From positions 1 to 6,110 of the forward strand of contig QNBQ01000117.1 of assembly GCA_003645735.1 (NCBI GenBank): DNA of 6,110 nt, given 5' to 3'. Shown in pieces: positions 1 to 6,110 of the stretch. Under the pieces are notes generated by a model. The model had not been told where the DNA came from. It did no database searches and was given only the letters and a program-made list of their open reading frames with translations. Made by a program: the position numbers and the translations under genes. The stretch is from Candidatus Poribacteria bacterium. Its GTDB lineage: Bacteria > Poribacteria > WGA-4E > B28-G17. The stretch's first letter is position 1. Every line of letters begins with the position of its first letter.

Positions 1-1899
1 CGCCTTGTCCTCCTCCAGCTTCTTCAGGTCGGCCTCCTGCTTTTCGACCAGCTGGATTATGTATGCCCCCCTCTCCGCCTTGAACGGCCCTTTCACCTCG
101 TTCAGCTTCATCGAGAAGGCGGCCGAGGATATCTCCGGGGCGATCCCTATCCCGGGGACGTATCCCGAGGTCGACCTGGCGAAAAGCGAGGTTTCTTTCG
201 GCCTCAGCTCCTTCCCTCCCTTATACCTGCGCGCCAGATCGTCCAGCGATTCGCCCGGCTTGTATTCCTTCATCAGCTCCTGGGCGGCCTTGAAGGCCAG
301 CTCGAGGGCCTTCTCGTCCTTCAGGTCGCTTTCAACCTCGCCCTTCACCTCCTCGAGCGGCGGTATCCGGGAGTATCGCTTGTCGATCACCTGGGCGATG
401 AAATATCCGAGGACGTTCCCCCCGTAGCTTTCGATCTCGATCACATCGCTCGTATCGCCCTTTCTCAGCTCGAAGACCGCCTCAACTAGTCTCCTATACG
501 TGTATCTGCTGCCGATGGTCGGTATGGTCGCATCCTCTCTGGAGAAGAAGCCGGTCGTTTTGACCTCGAGCTTCCAATCCTTGATCCTCTCCTCAAACTT
601 CTTCACCAGATCCCCGGCCTCGGAGCCGACGATGCTGGAGTAGACCTCGATCGCCCGCTGAGGCGCGGTTTTGGCCGCCTCCTCCATACCCTGCAGCTCC
701 ACGTCGTATATCAGCTCATCGGCAAGCGCCCTCGCGAGCTGGGCCGCCGTCTCCTTTGCCAGCTTCCCCCTTATCTCATCCCTCACCTCTTCAAGCGGCT
801 TTATCCTCTCGGGCTTCTTGTCCTCGACCTTTATGATGTGGTAGCCGTAGACCGTCTCGACGACGTCGCTGACCTGGCCGGGCTTGAGCGAGAAGGCGAC
901 GTCCTCGAACTCCTTCACCATCCTCCCCCTTCCGAACCAGCCCAGGTCGCCTCCCTTATCCTTCGTCGCCTCGTCCTCCGAGTATTTTCTGGCCATCTCG
1001 GCGAAATCGGCGCCCGATTTGATCTCCTTCAGGATCTTCCCGGCCTTCTCCCTCAGCTTCTTTTTCTCCTCATCCGATGCGCCGCTGGGGACCTTGATCA
1101 GGATATGCCTCGCCTTGACCTGTTCTCCCTCCTTGAACTCCGTCTCCTTGTTCGCCTCGTAGTAGCCCTTTATCTCCTCCTCGGTCACCTCCACCTTGTC
1201 CTCGAACTCCTTCGGGTCGATCTTGATGTATTTGATGTTCACCTCGTCCGGCTTCCTGTATCGCTCCTTGTGCTCTTCGTAGTAGCTCCGGATCTCCTCA
1301 TCGGTCGGCTTGACCTGATCCCTGAAGTCGGACTTGCTGAACTCCAGGTATTTCAGTTTGACTTTTTCGTTACGCCTTTTGTATTCTTCCTCGATCTCGG
1401 TCTTCGTCACGATCGGTATCCCGAAGAGCAGATCCTGCAGCTTCCGCCTGCTCAGCTCCTCCCTCACCGAGTTCCAATACCCCTCCGCCCTGTTCGCCCG
1501 GGCGAGGATTTGGTAGACCTGGAGGTAGGAGGGGTTTTCGGCTATCGCCTTTTTGACCTCGGCGTCGGGGGCTATGAGGCCCATCTTTCTCAGTTGGAGC
1601 CGGATCAGCATATCTTGGATCAGCTTATCGACCGTTTCCCTTTCGATATCGGAGTAACTGATGAACCTCTCGTAGTTTTCGCCGTAAAGCCTCCTCATCC
1701 TCTCCATCTCCTGTCTCAGGGCCTGTCTGAACTGCTCGGCGGTCACGACCAGCCCGTCCACCTTGATGACCGGCCTCGACGGCCCCCTCAGCCTTCCCCT
1801 CGCGCCCCACACGAGGAAGATCGTTCCGACGAAGGCCAGGACGACTATAGCGTAGAAGAACTTGACAACGATCCTCTTGCGGAGGAAGGTCATTATCAT
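1..1899 (-). CDS. PpiD-like membrane-anchored peptidyl-prolyl isomerase (partial, C-terminus beyond left edge)
   Basis: The reading frame is open for 633 codons and runs off the left edge. Role known for the family: a periplasmic parvulin-type foldase that helps newly exported proteins fold at the inner membrane. Seen: a positive N-terminus (RKR at 7-9) and one membrane segment at about 10-32, predicting an anchored protein with its body outside the cytoplasm; a SurA-N-like helical region at about 44-160; three repeats of a T-x-E-E-I-x-x-Y-Y unit at about 164-255; a canonical PpiC rotamase domain at about 260-360 (ARHILIK 263-269, GGDLGWF 316-322, YGYHIIKV 351-358); then two more rotamase-like segments at about 474-507 and 570-625 that look degenerate. 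It is already longer than E. coli PpiD (about 623 residues). The ATG at 1899 is chosen because a GGGGTGA ribosome site lies 6 bp upstream; the ATG at 1893 is a less likely alternative. It is the second gene of an operon behind the RsbW-like gene. Parvulin assignment is firm; the name PpiD rests on architecture. Confidence 0.93.
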   Translation of the reverse strand, partial: MIMTFLRKRIVVKFFYAIVVLAFVGTIFLVWGARGRLRGPSRPVIKVDGLVVTAEQFRQALRQEMERMRRLYGENYERFISYSDIERETVDKLIQDMLIRLQLRKMGLIAPDAEVKKAIAENPSYLQVYQILARANRAEGYWNSVREELSRRKLQDLLFGIPIVTKTEIEEEYKRRNEKVKLKYLEFSKSDFRDQVKPTDEEIRSYYEEHKERYRKPDEVNIKYIKIDPKEFEDKVEVTEEEIKGYYEANKETEFKEGEQVKARHILIKVPSGASDEEKKKLREKAGKILKEIKSGADFAEMARKYSEDEATKDKGGDLGWFGRGRMVKEFEDVAFSLKPGQVSDVVETVYGYHIIKVEDKKPERIKPLEEVRDEIRGKLAKETAAQLARALADELIYDVELQGMEEAAKTAPQRAIEVYSSIVGSEAGDLVKKFEERIKDWKLEVKTTGFFSREDATIPTIGSRYTYRRLVEAVFELRKGDTSDVIEIESYGGNVLGYFIAQVIDKRYSRIPPLEEVKGEVESDLKDEKALELAFKAAQELMKEYKPGESLDDLARRYKGGKELRPKETSLFARSTSGYVPGIGIAPEISSAAFSMKLNEVKGPFKAERGAYIIQLVEKQEADLKKLEEDKA

Positions 1900-1904
1900 G
1901 TGAC

Positions 1905-1912
1905 ATCACCCC
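1905..1912 (-). promoter_or_regulatory. Ribosome binding site of the PpiD-like gene, overlapping the upstream stop
   Basis: On the minus strand the sequence reads GGGGTGAT, one mismatch from the anti-16S consensus GAGGTGAT, and ends 5 bp before the ATG at 1899. Its TGA (1908-1906) is the stop codon of the upstream RsbW-like gene, so termination of one gene and initiation of the next share bases. This supports translational coupling and the choice of the first ATG. Confidence 0.7.
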
Positions 1913-2337
1913 TTCCGCCTGCCGATATATTTGACCATCTTGACCTCGGTGCCGGAGAGGTCGAACCTGTATTCGACCTCGTCCATCAGCACGTTTATGA
2001 GGTAGATCCCCCTGCCGCTGGCGTCGGTCAGGTGCTCCAAGTCGAGGGGGTTTTTGAGCGAGCTGGGGTCGAACCCCTCGCCCTCGTCCCTCACCCTTAT
2101 GGTGAGCTTATCCCCTTCGAGGGTCACGTCGCAGTGGACGTTTTTGGTCGGATCGTTTTTGTTGCCGTGTTTTATCGCGTTGGTTCCGGCCTCTATCAGG
2201 GCGAGGTTGACGGCCATCCTGTCCTCCTCGTCCAGCTCGTCTATCCTCTCCAGCACGTCGGAGATTACGGCGTCGAGGAACTCGATGAACTTCATATCGC
2301 TGGGTATCCTCAGGTTGAGGCTGAACTCCTTCCTCAT
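1906..2337 (-). CDS. RsbW/SpoIIAB-type ATP-binding anti-sigma factor or serine kinase
   Basis: This predicts a cytoplasmic protein of 143 residues, the usual size for SpoIIAB/RsbW proteins, which bind a sigma factor and phosphorylate an anti-anti-sigma (STAS) partner. Seen: the GHKL ATPase motifs in order, an N-box at 44-60 with E49, N53 and H57 (LIEAGTNAIKHGNK), a G1 box D-E-G-E-G-F-D at 84-90, and a G2 box SGRGIYLI at 108-115. The fold belongs to the HATPase_c_2 class, without a histidine-kinase phosphoacceptor domain. The ATG at 2337 is chosen over an in-frame TTG at 2406 because homology-like sequence begins there, a GGGGTGA site sits upstream, and the TTG lies inside the promoter -35 box. 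It is first in a leftward operon with the PpiD-like gene. No sigma factor or STAS protein is visible in the window, so its partner is unknown; it could also be a kinase in a switch that does not involve sigma. Confidence 0.9.
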   Translation of the reverse strand: MRKEFSLNLRIPSDMKFIEFLDAVISDVLERIDELDEEDRMAVNLALIEAGTNAIKHGNKNDPTKNVHCDVTLEGDKLTIRVRDEGEGFDPSSLKNPLDLEHLTDASGRGIYLINVLMDEVEYRFDLSGTEVKMVKYIGRRKG

Positions 2338-2341
2338 CCCT

Positions 2342-2348
2342 TCACCCC
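2342..2348 (-). promoter_or_regulatory. Ribosome binding site of the RsbW-like gene
   Basis: The minus strand reads GGGGTGA, ending 4 bp before the ATG at 2337. It has the same form as the site in front of the PpiD-like gene and fits pairing with the 16S tail. It is the main reason for choosing the ATG at 2337 over the upstream TTG. Confidence 0.6.
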
Positions 2349-2377
2349 GGGCCTCTGAGGAGTGGAAAATCGGTGGT

Positions 2378-2406
2378 ATTTTAACATACCCCCAGGGGCC
2401 TGACAA
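2378..2406 (-). promoter_or_regulatory. Sigma-70-like promoter for the leftward RsbW-like/PpiD-like operon
   Basis: On the minus strand, a -35 box TTGTCA (2406-2401, 5 of 6) is followed by an exact 17-bp spacer and a -10 box TAAAAT (2383-2378, 5 of 6), with an extended -10 TG one base upstream of it. The predicted start is near 2371 (a G), giving a leader of about 34 bases before the ATG at 2337. Its -35 box is 2 bp from that of the opposing pyrG promoter. The match is strong, but no start site has been mapped. Confidence 0.72.
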
Positions 2407-2408
2407 GC

Positions 2409-2438
2409 TTGAAAGGCGGGGTGGGGATGTGATAGAAT
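2409..2438 (+). promoter_or_regulatory. Sigma-70-like promoter for the pyrG operon
   Basis: A -35 box TTGAAA (2409-2414, 5 of 6), an 18-bp spacer and a -10 box TAGAAT (2433-2438, 5 of 6) are present, with an extended -10 TGA directly upstream. The predicted start is at about 2445 (GG followed by TTTT), leaving a leader of about 39 bases before the GTG at 2484. The leader is too short for a typical riboswitch and I see no attenuator hairpin in it. Confidence 0.68.
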
Positions 2439-2468
2439 TCCACCGGTTTTAAAAGAGGAGGCTTCGTC

Positions 2469-2475
2469 AAGGGGG
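2469..2475 (+). promoter_or_regulatory. Ribosome binding site that fixes the GTG start of pyrG
   Basis: AAGGGGG ends 8 bp before GTG at 2484. An in-frame stop (TAG, 2433-2435) lies upstream with no ATG or GTG between, so the GTG is the only reasonable start. A second purine-rich stretch, AGAGGAGG at 2454-2460 region, has no start codon at a working distance. Confidence 0.65.
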
Positions 2476-2483
2476 TTCGGCAG

Positions 2484-4109
2484 GTGACGAAATACATATT
2501 TGTCACGGGCGGCGTGGTTTCATCGGTTGGGAAGGGCATAACGACGGCGGCGCTGGGGAGGTTGTTGATAAACCGCGGATACAAGGTGATGGCGCTCAAG
2601 ATCGATCCATACATCAACGTGGACGCCGGCACGATGAACCCCTTCCAGCACGGGGAGGTCTTCGTCACGAACGACGGGGCGGAGACCGACCTGGACCTCG
2701 GCCACTACGAGAGGTTCCTCGGGATAGAGCTGACCAGACACTCCAACTTCACCAGCGGCGCCGTCTACAGCGAGGTGATAGCCAAGGAACGAAGGGGGGA
2801 ATACCTGGGACAGACCGTCCAATTGATACCCCATATAACCGATGAGATCAAGAGGAGGATTTATCAGTTGGCCAGGGAGAGCGGGGCCGACATCCTCATA
2901 ACGGAGATCGGCGGGACGATAGGCGATTTCGAAACGCCGCCGTTCGTGTGGGCCATAAGGGACATAGGGAGGGAGGTGGGCAGAGAGAACGTCCTATACA
3001 TACACGTCAGCCTGATCGCCTACCTCTCCTGGGGGGAGCCCAAAACGAAGCCTACACAGCACAGCGTTAGGGCGCTTCAGGAGCTGGGGATACAACCCGA
3101 CATCCTCATCTGCCGCACAAGAAAGCCCCTGACCGAGGAGCTCAGGAGGAAGATATCCATATTCTGCGGCGTCCCGCTGGAGGGGGTCATAGAGAGCAGG
3201 GACACCGACATCGTCTACGAGATACCCCTCATCTACGAGAAACAGGGGCTGGCCGACCTCGTGATAAGGAAGCTGAACCTCAAGAACAACCCGCCCAAGC
3301 TGGACGAGTGGCGTGAAATGGTCGAGAAGCTGAAAAACCCGAAACACCACGTCACGGTGGCCATAGTCGGCAAATACACCAAGGGGAGCGACGCCTACAT
3401 AAGCGTGCAGGAGGCTTTGAAACACGGGGGCATAGCCAACGACACGGGCGTCAAGATAAAATGGGTCGACTCTGAATCGCTTCCCAGGAGGCGGGATCTG
3501 AGGAAGGTGTTCGCCGGCGTGGACGGGATACTGGTCCCGGGCGGCTTCGGCCACAGGGGGATAGAGGGGATGATACTGGCCGTCAAATACGCCCGGGAGA
3601 ACAAGATACCCTTCCTGGGGCTGTGCCTGGGGATGCAGTGCATGGTGATAGAGTTCGCCAGGAACGTGGCCGGCCTGAAGGGGGCCAACAGCACCGAGTT
3701 CGACCCCAACACGCCCCATCCCGTGATCGACCTGATGCCGGAGCAGAGGGGGATAATCGACAAGGGAGGGACGATGAGGCTGGGGCTTTACCCGTGCATA
3801 CTGGACAGGAACTCCAAGGCGTTCGAGGCATACAAACAGCCGATAATCCTCGAAAGGCACAGGCACAGATATGAGTTCAACAACGATTACCGCGAGATCC
3901 TCTCCTCCAAGGGGCTGAAGCTGTGCGGCCTCTCCCCGGGAGGGGAGCTTGTGGAGATGGTCGAGCTGGAGGATCACCCCTGGATGATAGGCGTCCAGTT
4001 CCACCCCGAGTTCAGGTCGAAGCCGCTCGACCCGCACCCGCTCTTCAGGGCGTTCGTCAAGGCGATGCTCGAATATAAGAACAGGAAGGGCCAGGGGGAG
4101 AGGAGATGA
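2484..4109 (+). CDS. pyrG: CTP synthase (glutamine-hydrolysing)
   Basis: This enzyme makes CTP from UTP, ATP and glutamine, the last step of pyrimidine nucleotide synthesis, in the cytoplasm; it works as a tetramer in known cases. The product is 541 residues, close to E. coli's 545, and looks complete. Seen in the amidoligase half (about 1-270): the P-loop [10 protein letters not shown] at 9-18, the Mg-binding acids D71 ([12 protein letters not shown]) and E141 ([10 protein letters not shown]), and the UTP/CTP-contacting stretch KTKPTQHS at 187-194. Seen in the class I glutamine amidotransferase half (about 290-535): the oxyanion loop GGFG at 353-356, the nucleophile C381 in GLCLGMQ, and H507 and E509 in FHPEF. 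All catalytic residues are present. Translation begins at GTG with a good ribosome site. The gene has its own divergent promoter and overlaps the next gene by ATGA, so the two are very likely co-transcribed and coupled. Confidence 0.98.
   Translation: MTKYIFVTGGVVSSVGKGITTAALGRLLINRGYKVMALKIDPYINVDAGTMNPFQHGEVFVTNDGAETDLDLGHYERFLGIELTRHSNFTSGAVYSEVIAKERRGEYLGQTVQLIPHITDEIKRRIYQLARESGADILITEIGGTIGDFETPPFVWAIRDIGREVGRENVLYIHVSLIAYLSWGEPKTKPTQHSVRALQELGIQPDILICRTRKPLTEELRRKISIFCGVPLEGVIESRDTDIVYEIPLIYEKQGLADLVIRKLNLKNNPPKLDEWREMVEKLKNPKHHVTVAIVGKYTKGSDAYISVQEALKHGGIANDTGVKIKWVDSESLPRRRDLRKVFAGVDGILVPGGFGHRGIEGMILAVKYARENKIPFLGLCLGMQCMVIEFARNVAGLKGANSTEFDPNTPHPVIDLMPEQRGIIDKGGTMRLGLYPCILDRNSKAFEAYKQPIILERHRHRYEFNNDYREILSSKGLKLCGLSPGGELVEMVELEDHPWMIGVQFHPEFRSKPLDPHPLFRAFVKAMLEYKNRKGQGERR
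4093..4105 (+). promoter_or_regulatory. Ribosome binding site of the secreted-protein gene, inside the pyrG end
   Basis: An unbroken purine run covers 4093-4105; its part GGGGGAG (4094-4100) ends 5 bp before the ATG at 4106. It lies within the last codons of pyrG, and with the ATGA overlap it supports translational coupling of the two genes. Confidence 0.55.
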
Positions 4110-6110
4110 GGGCGAAAGCTGCCGTTTTAATCCTGACGCTCATCCTCCCGATCACCTCGCTCGCCTCCCACTCCCCCGAAACCTTCATCCTGCCCCTCCC
4201 GTCGACGGCGGTCGGCAGGTCCGACCTGGTAATCTGGTGGAGCGGTGAGGCGTTCGACGGCGCGAGGCTCATCGGGTTTTACTACAGCGTCGATGGGGGG
4301 GAGTTCGAGTTCACGAAGGAGAACCACATCGCCCTCTTCGACCTGGCCGAGGGGGAACACATCGTCAGGGTCAAGGCCATGGATTCGAACCTCGTCGAGG
4401 ATCCCACCCCCGCCGAGCTGATCTTCAGCGTCAGCCCGCGAAAGGTCGGGGAGCCGGAGCCGAACGACTCGCCCGATCTGGCCGTCCAGCTGCCGCTGGG
4501 CGTGGAGATGTTCGGGGTCACGGCGTCGTGGAAGGAGGACCCCGACTGGTTCGAGATAACCCTCCCCCAAAACGCCACGGCCCTGACCGTGACGTTCAAA
4601 CGGCCGGGAGGGGACGGGTCGACCGAGGTGGCGGTTCTCTCCGAAACGGGCGAGACCCTGACCGCCTTCAGGGCCGAGCCATCGACCGGCCAGAAGGGAT
4701 ACGCGACCCTCGGCGTCCGGCCCGGCTCGAAGGTTTACGTTAAGGTCTCACCCTCAAACGTCACACGGGGATTTGCCTATATCCTGACCGCCGATTACAT
4801 CCCCTCCTCTTCGTCGGGCATCTGGGAGGTCGAGGGCGGGACGGCGGAGGTGAAGCTGAGCGGGGGGAAGTTGATCCTCATGGGGCTTAAGGATCTCGAC
4901 TCGGACGACGAGGATCTCATAAGGCTCAGGGCCGATGTGAGATCCCCGAAGCTGCTCTCGATCAAGCTTTCGAGGTTGAAAACGGCTTCCCCCGCCGAAA
5001 TCGAAGTTTTCAAGGGGGAATTGTTCGAGGACACATCTAAGGTCTCCATCTTGCCCATTTCCCCCCTGAGCGGCGGATGCGGATCGACCGAGTTTCTGAT
5101 CTCCTTCGGAGATTACCACATAAGGGTTCCGAACGCCGGGGAGGAGGTGGGGTCAGGCTACCAGATCGTCCTGTCGCTCAGCGATCCTCCCCCGGGGACG
5201 GCCTACGAGCTTGAGCCCAACGGCATCTCCCCCAGGGAGTCGCCCGAATACGCCTCGCCCTTCGAACCGGAGCTGGGGATCTACGGGTCGAGCTGGGGCG
5301 ACGGGGACGTTGACTGGCTGAGCTTCGAGCTGAGCGAGTCCGGGCTGCTGCTCATACCCTTCCGCAGGCTCGGAGGGGTGGGGAGGACGAAGGTAGAGCT
5401 TTTCAACGCCGACCTCATCCCGCTCGCCTCAGCCGAGGCCGATCCGACGACCTCCCAGCGCTGCACCATCGCCCTGTCGGACGCCCGGCCCGGCCTATAC
5501 TACGTCAAGCTGACCCCCTCCGATGAGAGGCCCAATTCGACCTACAGGCTGAACGCCCTCCTCGTGAAGGGGATATCCCATAACGCCAGAAGACCCTTGA
5601 GATTAGGCGAGCTTTTCGAGGTCGAGGTGAGATGGAGGCCGGGCGGCGGGGTTCGGCTGACGATAGAGGGCGATTTCCCCGACGAGGAGGTCAGGACGAG
5701 GTTCGAGGATATCCCCCTTCAGGAGGTGAGCCCCGGGCTTTACAAGCTCTCCTACAGGCTGAGGGAGGGGGATCGGGTCGAAAACGGTAGGATGATCCTG
5801 AGCTTCGAGACGGCCCAGGGGGACGAGGCTAGGTTCGAGCATCCCGACGCCATAACCTTCGAGGCGGGGAGGGCGATCGAGAGCGCCGAACACGACGCGG
5901 ATCGCCGGCTGGGAATAGGGGACGTCCTCACCGTCACGCTGATCTCCTCCATAGCGGACGGGAAGGCATCCTTCGATCTGCCCGGGGTGGCCGAGGGGGT
6001 GCCGCTCTACAGCGATGGGACGGGCCGATACGTCGGCTCGTATCGCGTCAAAGAAGGGGATCTGCTGGATGGAGGTTTGATAACCGTTAAGATAGCCGAC
6101 CGGTTCGGGA
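4106..6110 (+). CDS. Large secreted multi-domain protein with Ig-like and pre-peptidase-C-like modules (partial)
   Basis: The frame is open for 668 codons and runs off the right edge; the specific function is not recognised. Seen: a signal peptide at 1-20 (positive R2/K4, a hydrophobic stretch 5-17, SLA before a likely cut after A20); an Ig-like domain at about 36-110 with FYYSVDGG (58-65) and [12 protein letters not shown] (82-93); a pre-peptidase-C-like module at about 116-232 with EPEPNDS and DPDWF; a divergent module at about 239-360 (LDSDDEDLI, later YHIRV and YQIVLSL); a third at about 367-488 with ELEPNG, GDVDW (400-404) and YYVKL; then two tandem Ig-like repeats at about 497-580 and 600-668. 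Pre-peptidase-C domains usually sit in exported enzymes and surface proteins, often with a protease elsewhere in the chain; none is seen in the visible part. The ATG overlaps the pyrG stop (ATGA) and is supported by the signal peptide that follows at once. I infer an exported or surface protein. Confidence 0.88.
   Translation, partial: MRAKAAVLILTLILPITSLASHSPETFILPLPSTAVGRSDLVIWWSGEAFDGARLIGFYYSVDGGEFEFTKENHIALFDLAEGEHIVRVKAMDSNLVEDPTPAELIFSVSPRKVGEPEPNDSPDLAVQLPLGVEMFGVTASWKEDPDWFEITLPQNATALTVTFKRPGGDGSTEVAVLSETGETLTAFRAEPSTGQKGYATLGVRPGSKVYVKVSPSNVTRGFAYILTADYIPSSSSGIWEVEGGTAEVKLSGGKLILMGLKDLDSDDEDLIRLRADVRSPKLLSIKLSRLKTASPAEIEVFKGELFEDTSKVSILPISPLSGGCGSTEFLISFGDYHIRVPNAGEEVGSGYQIVLSLSDPPPGTAYELEPNGISPRESPEYASPFEPELGIYGSSWGDGDVDWLSFELSESGLLLIPFRRLGGVGRTKVELFNADLIPLASAEADPTTSQRCTIALSDARPGLYYVKLTPSDERPNSTYRLNALLVKGISHNARRPLRLGELFEVEVRWRPGGGVRLTIEGDFPDEEVRTRFEDIPLQEVSPGLYKLSYRLREGDRVENGRMILSFETAQGDEARFEHPDAITFEAGRAIESAEHDADRRLGIGDVLTVTLISSIADGKASFDLPGVAEGVPLYSDGTGRYVGSYRVKEGDLLDGGLITVKIADRFG

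Larger units (their letters stand above)
2366..2450. repeat. Imperfect inverted repeat spanning both divergent promoters
   Basis: The left arm 2366-2380 reads AAAATCGGTGGTATT; the reverse complement of the right arm 2436-2450 reads AAAACCGGTGGAATT, which matches at 13 of 15 positions. Both arms are centred on 2408, as are the two -10 boxes. The -35 boxes flank the palindrome AAGCTT at 2405-2410. Between core and outer arms the two halves also share AGGC, TGGGG and ATGT, allowing small gaps. The dyad therefore runs through the whole promoter pair. It may be a site for a dimeric regulator or the remnant of an inverted duplication. Confidence 0.7.

Noticed and set aside
1625..1909. A 94-codon minus-strand frame starting at GTG 1909
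   Set aside because: It overlaps the first third of the PpiD-like gene in another frame. The correct frame encodes a membrane anchor and SurA-like sequence, while this one encodes an arginine-rich shadow.
838..2358. A 506-codon plus-strand open frame antisense to the PpiD-like and RsbW-like genes
   Set aside because: It is codon-aligned with both minus-strand genes, which rarely use CTA, TTA or TCA, so its openness follows from their codon bias. It starts at GTG with no convincing ribosome site, its product is a low-complexity L/V/D/P-rich chain with no motif, and the opposite strand has clear family motifs.
2338..2406. A longer start (TTG at 2406) for the RsbW-like protein
   Set aside because: The extra 23 residues would be encoded by the promoter itself, and the TTG is part of the -35 box. 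The ATG at 2337 has a ribosome site and matches the usual family length.
2453..2483. Possible leader peptide or attenuator in the pyrG leader, prompted by a strong AGGAGG at about 2455-2460
   Set aside because: No ATG, GTG or TTG follows at a working distance, and I found no stable hairpin followed by a T run. At most it is an accessory ribosome landing site.
2994..4037. A 347-codon minus-strand open frame inside pyrG
   Set aside because: It is again codon-aligned antisense to a highly conserved gene. The product has no recognisable motif.
4127..4570. Minus-strand open frames opposite the start of the secreted-protein gene
   Set aside because: They lie opposite a frame with a signal peptide and recognisable domains, have no motif, and are expected by chance in GC-rich coding DNA.

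Overview
This GC-rich window comes from a bacterium with a periplasm or an exported envelope: it carries a membrane-anchored parvulin foldase and a large secreted protein. The genes favour AGG/AGA for arginine, use many ATA isoleucine codons in pyrG, and rarely use CTA, TTA or TCA. I cannot place the organism firmly. A deep-branching diderm or candidate phylum (something like Poribacteria) would fit the domain style of the secreted protein, but that is only a guess.

Layout: there are four genes in two divergent transcription units that part at a 146-bp intergenic region (2338-2483). Leftward runs a small RsbW/SpoIIAB-type ATPase (2337-1906), followed after 6 bp by a PpiD-like peptidyl-prolyl isomerase (1899 to beyond the left edge). 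Rightward runs CTP synthase, pyrG (2484-4109), overlapping by 4 bp with a large secreted multi-domain protein (4106 to beyond the right edge). Both outer genes are truncated by the window, not broken. Nearly all of the window is coding; I see no tRNA, rRNA, CRISPR, insertion sequence or terminator.

The most unusual part is the shared intergenic region. Two good sigma-70-like promoters, each with an extended -10 TG, lie back to back with only 2 bp between their -35 boxes. The two arms are imperfect mirror images over about 85 bp, including matching sequence from the -10 box through the predicted start of transcription. This suggests coordinated or mutually exclusive firing of the two operons, or an inverted duplication of one promoter, and perhaps a common operator. 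Both predicted transcripts begin G(A/G)UUUU, which recalls the UTP-sensitive start regions of some pyrimidine genes.

Functionally, the left operon couples a regulatory kinase-fold protein to envelope protein folding. The right operon makes CTP and, in the same message, an exported protein whose domains (Ig-like, pre-peptidase-C-like and tandem Ig-like) suggest a surface or extracellular role. I do not see a complete new system here; the points worth following are the mirrored promoter, the repeat structure of the foldase and of the secreted protein, and the two unusual gene pairings.
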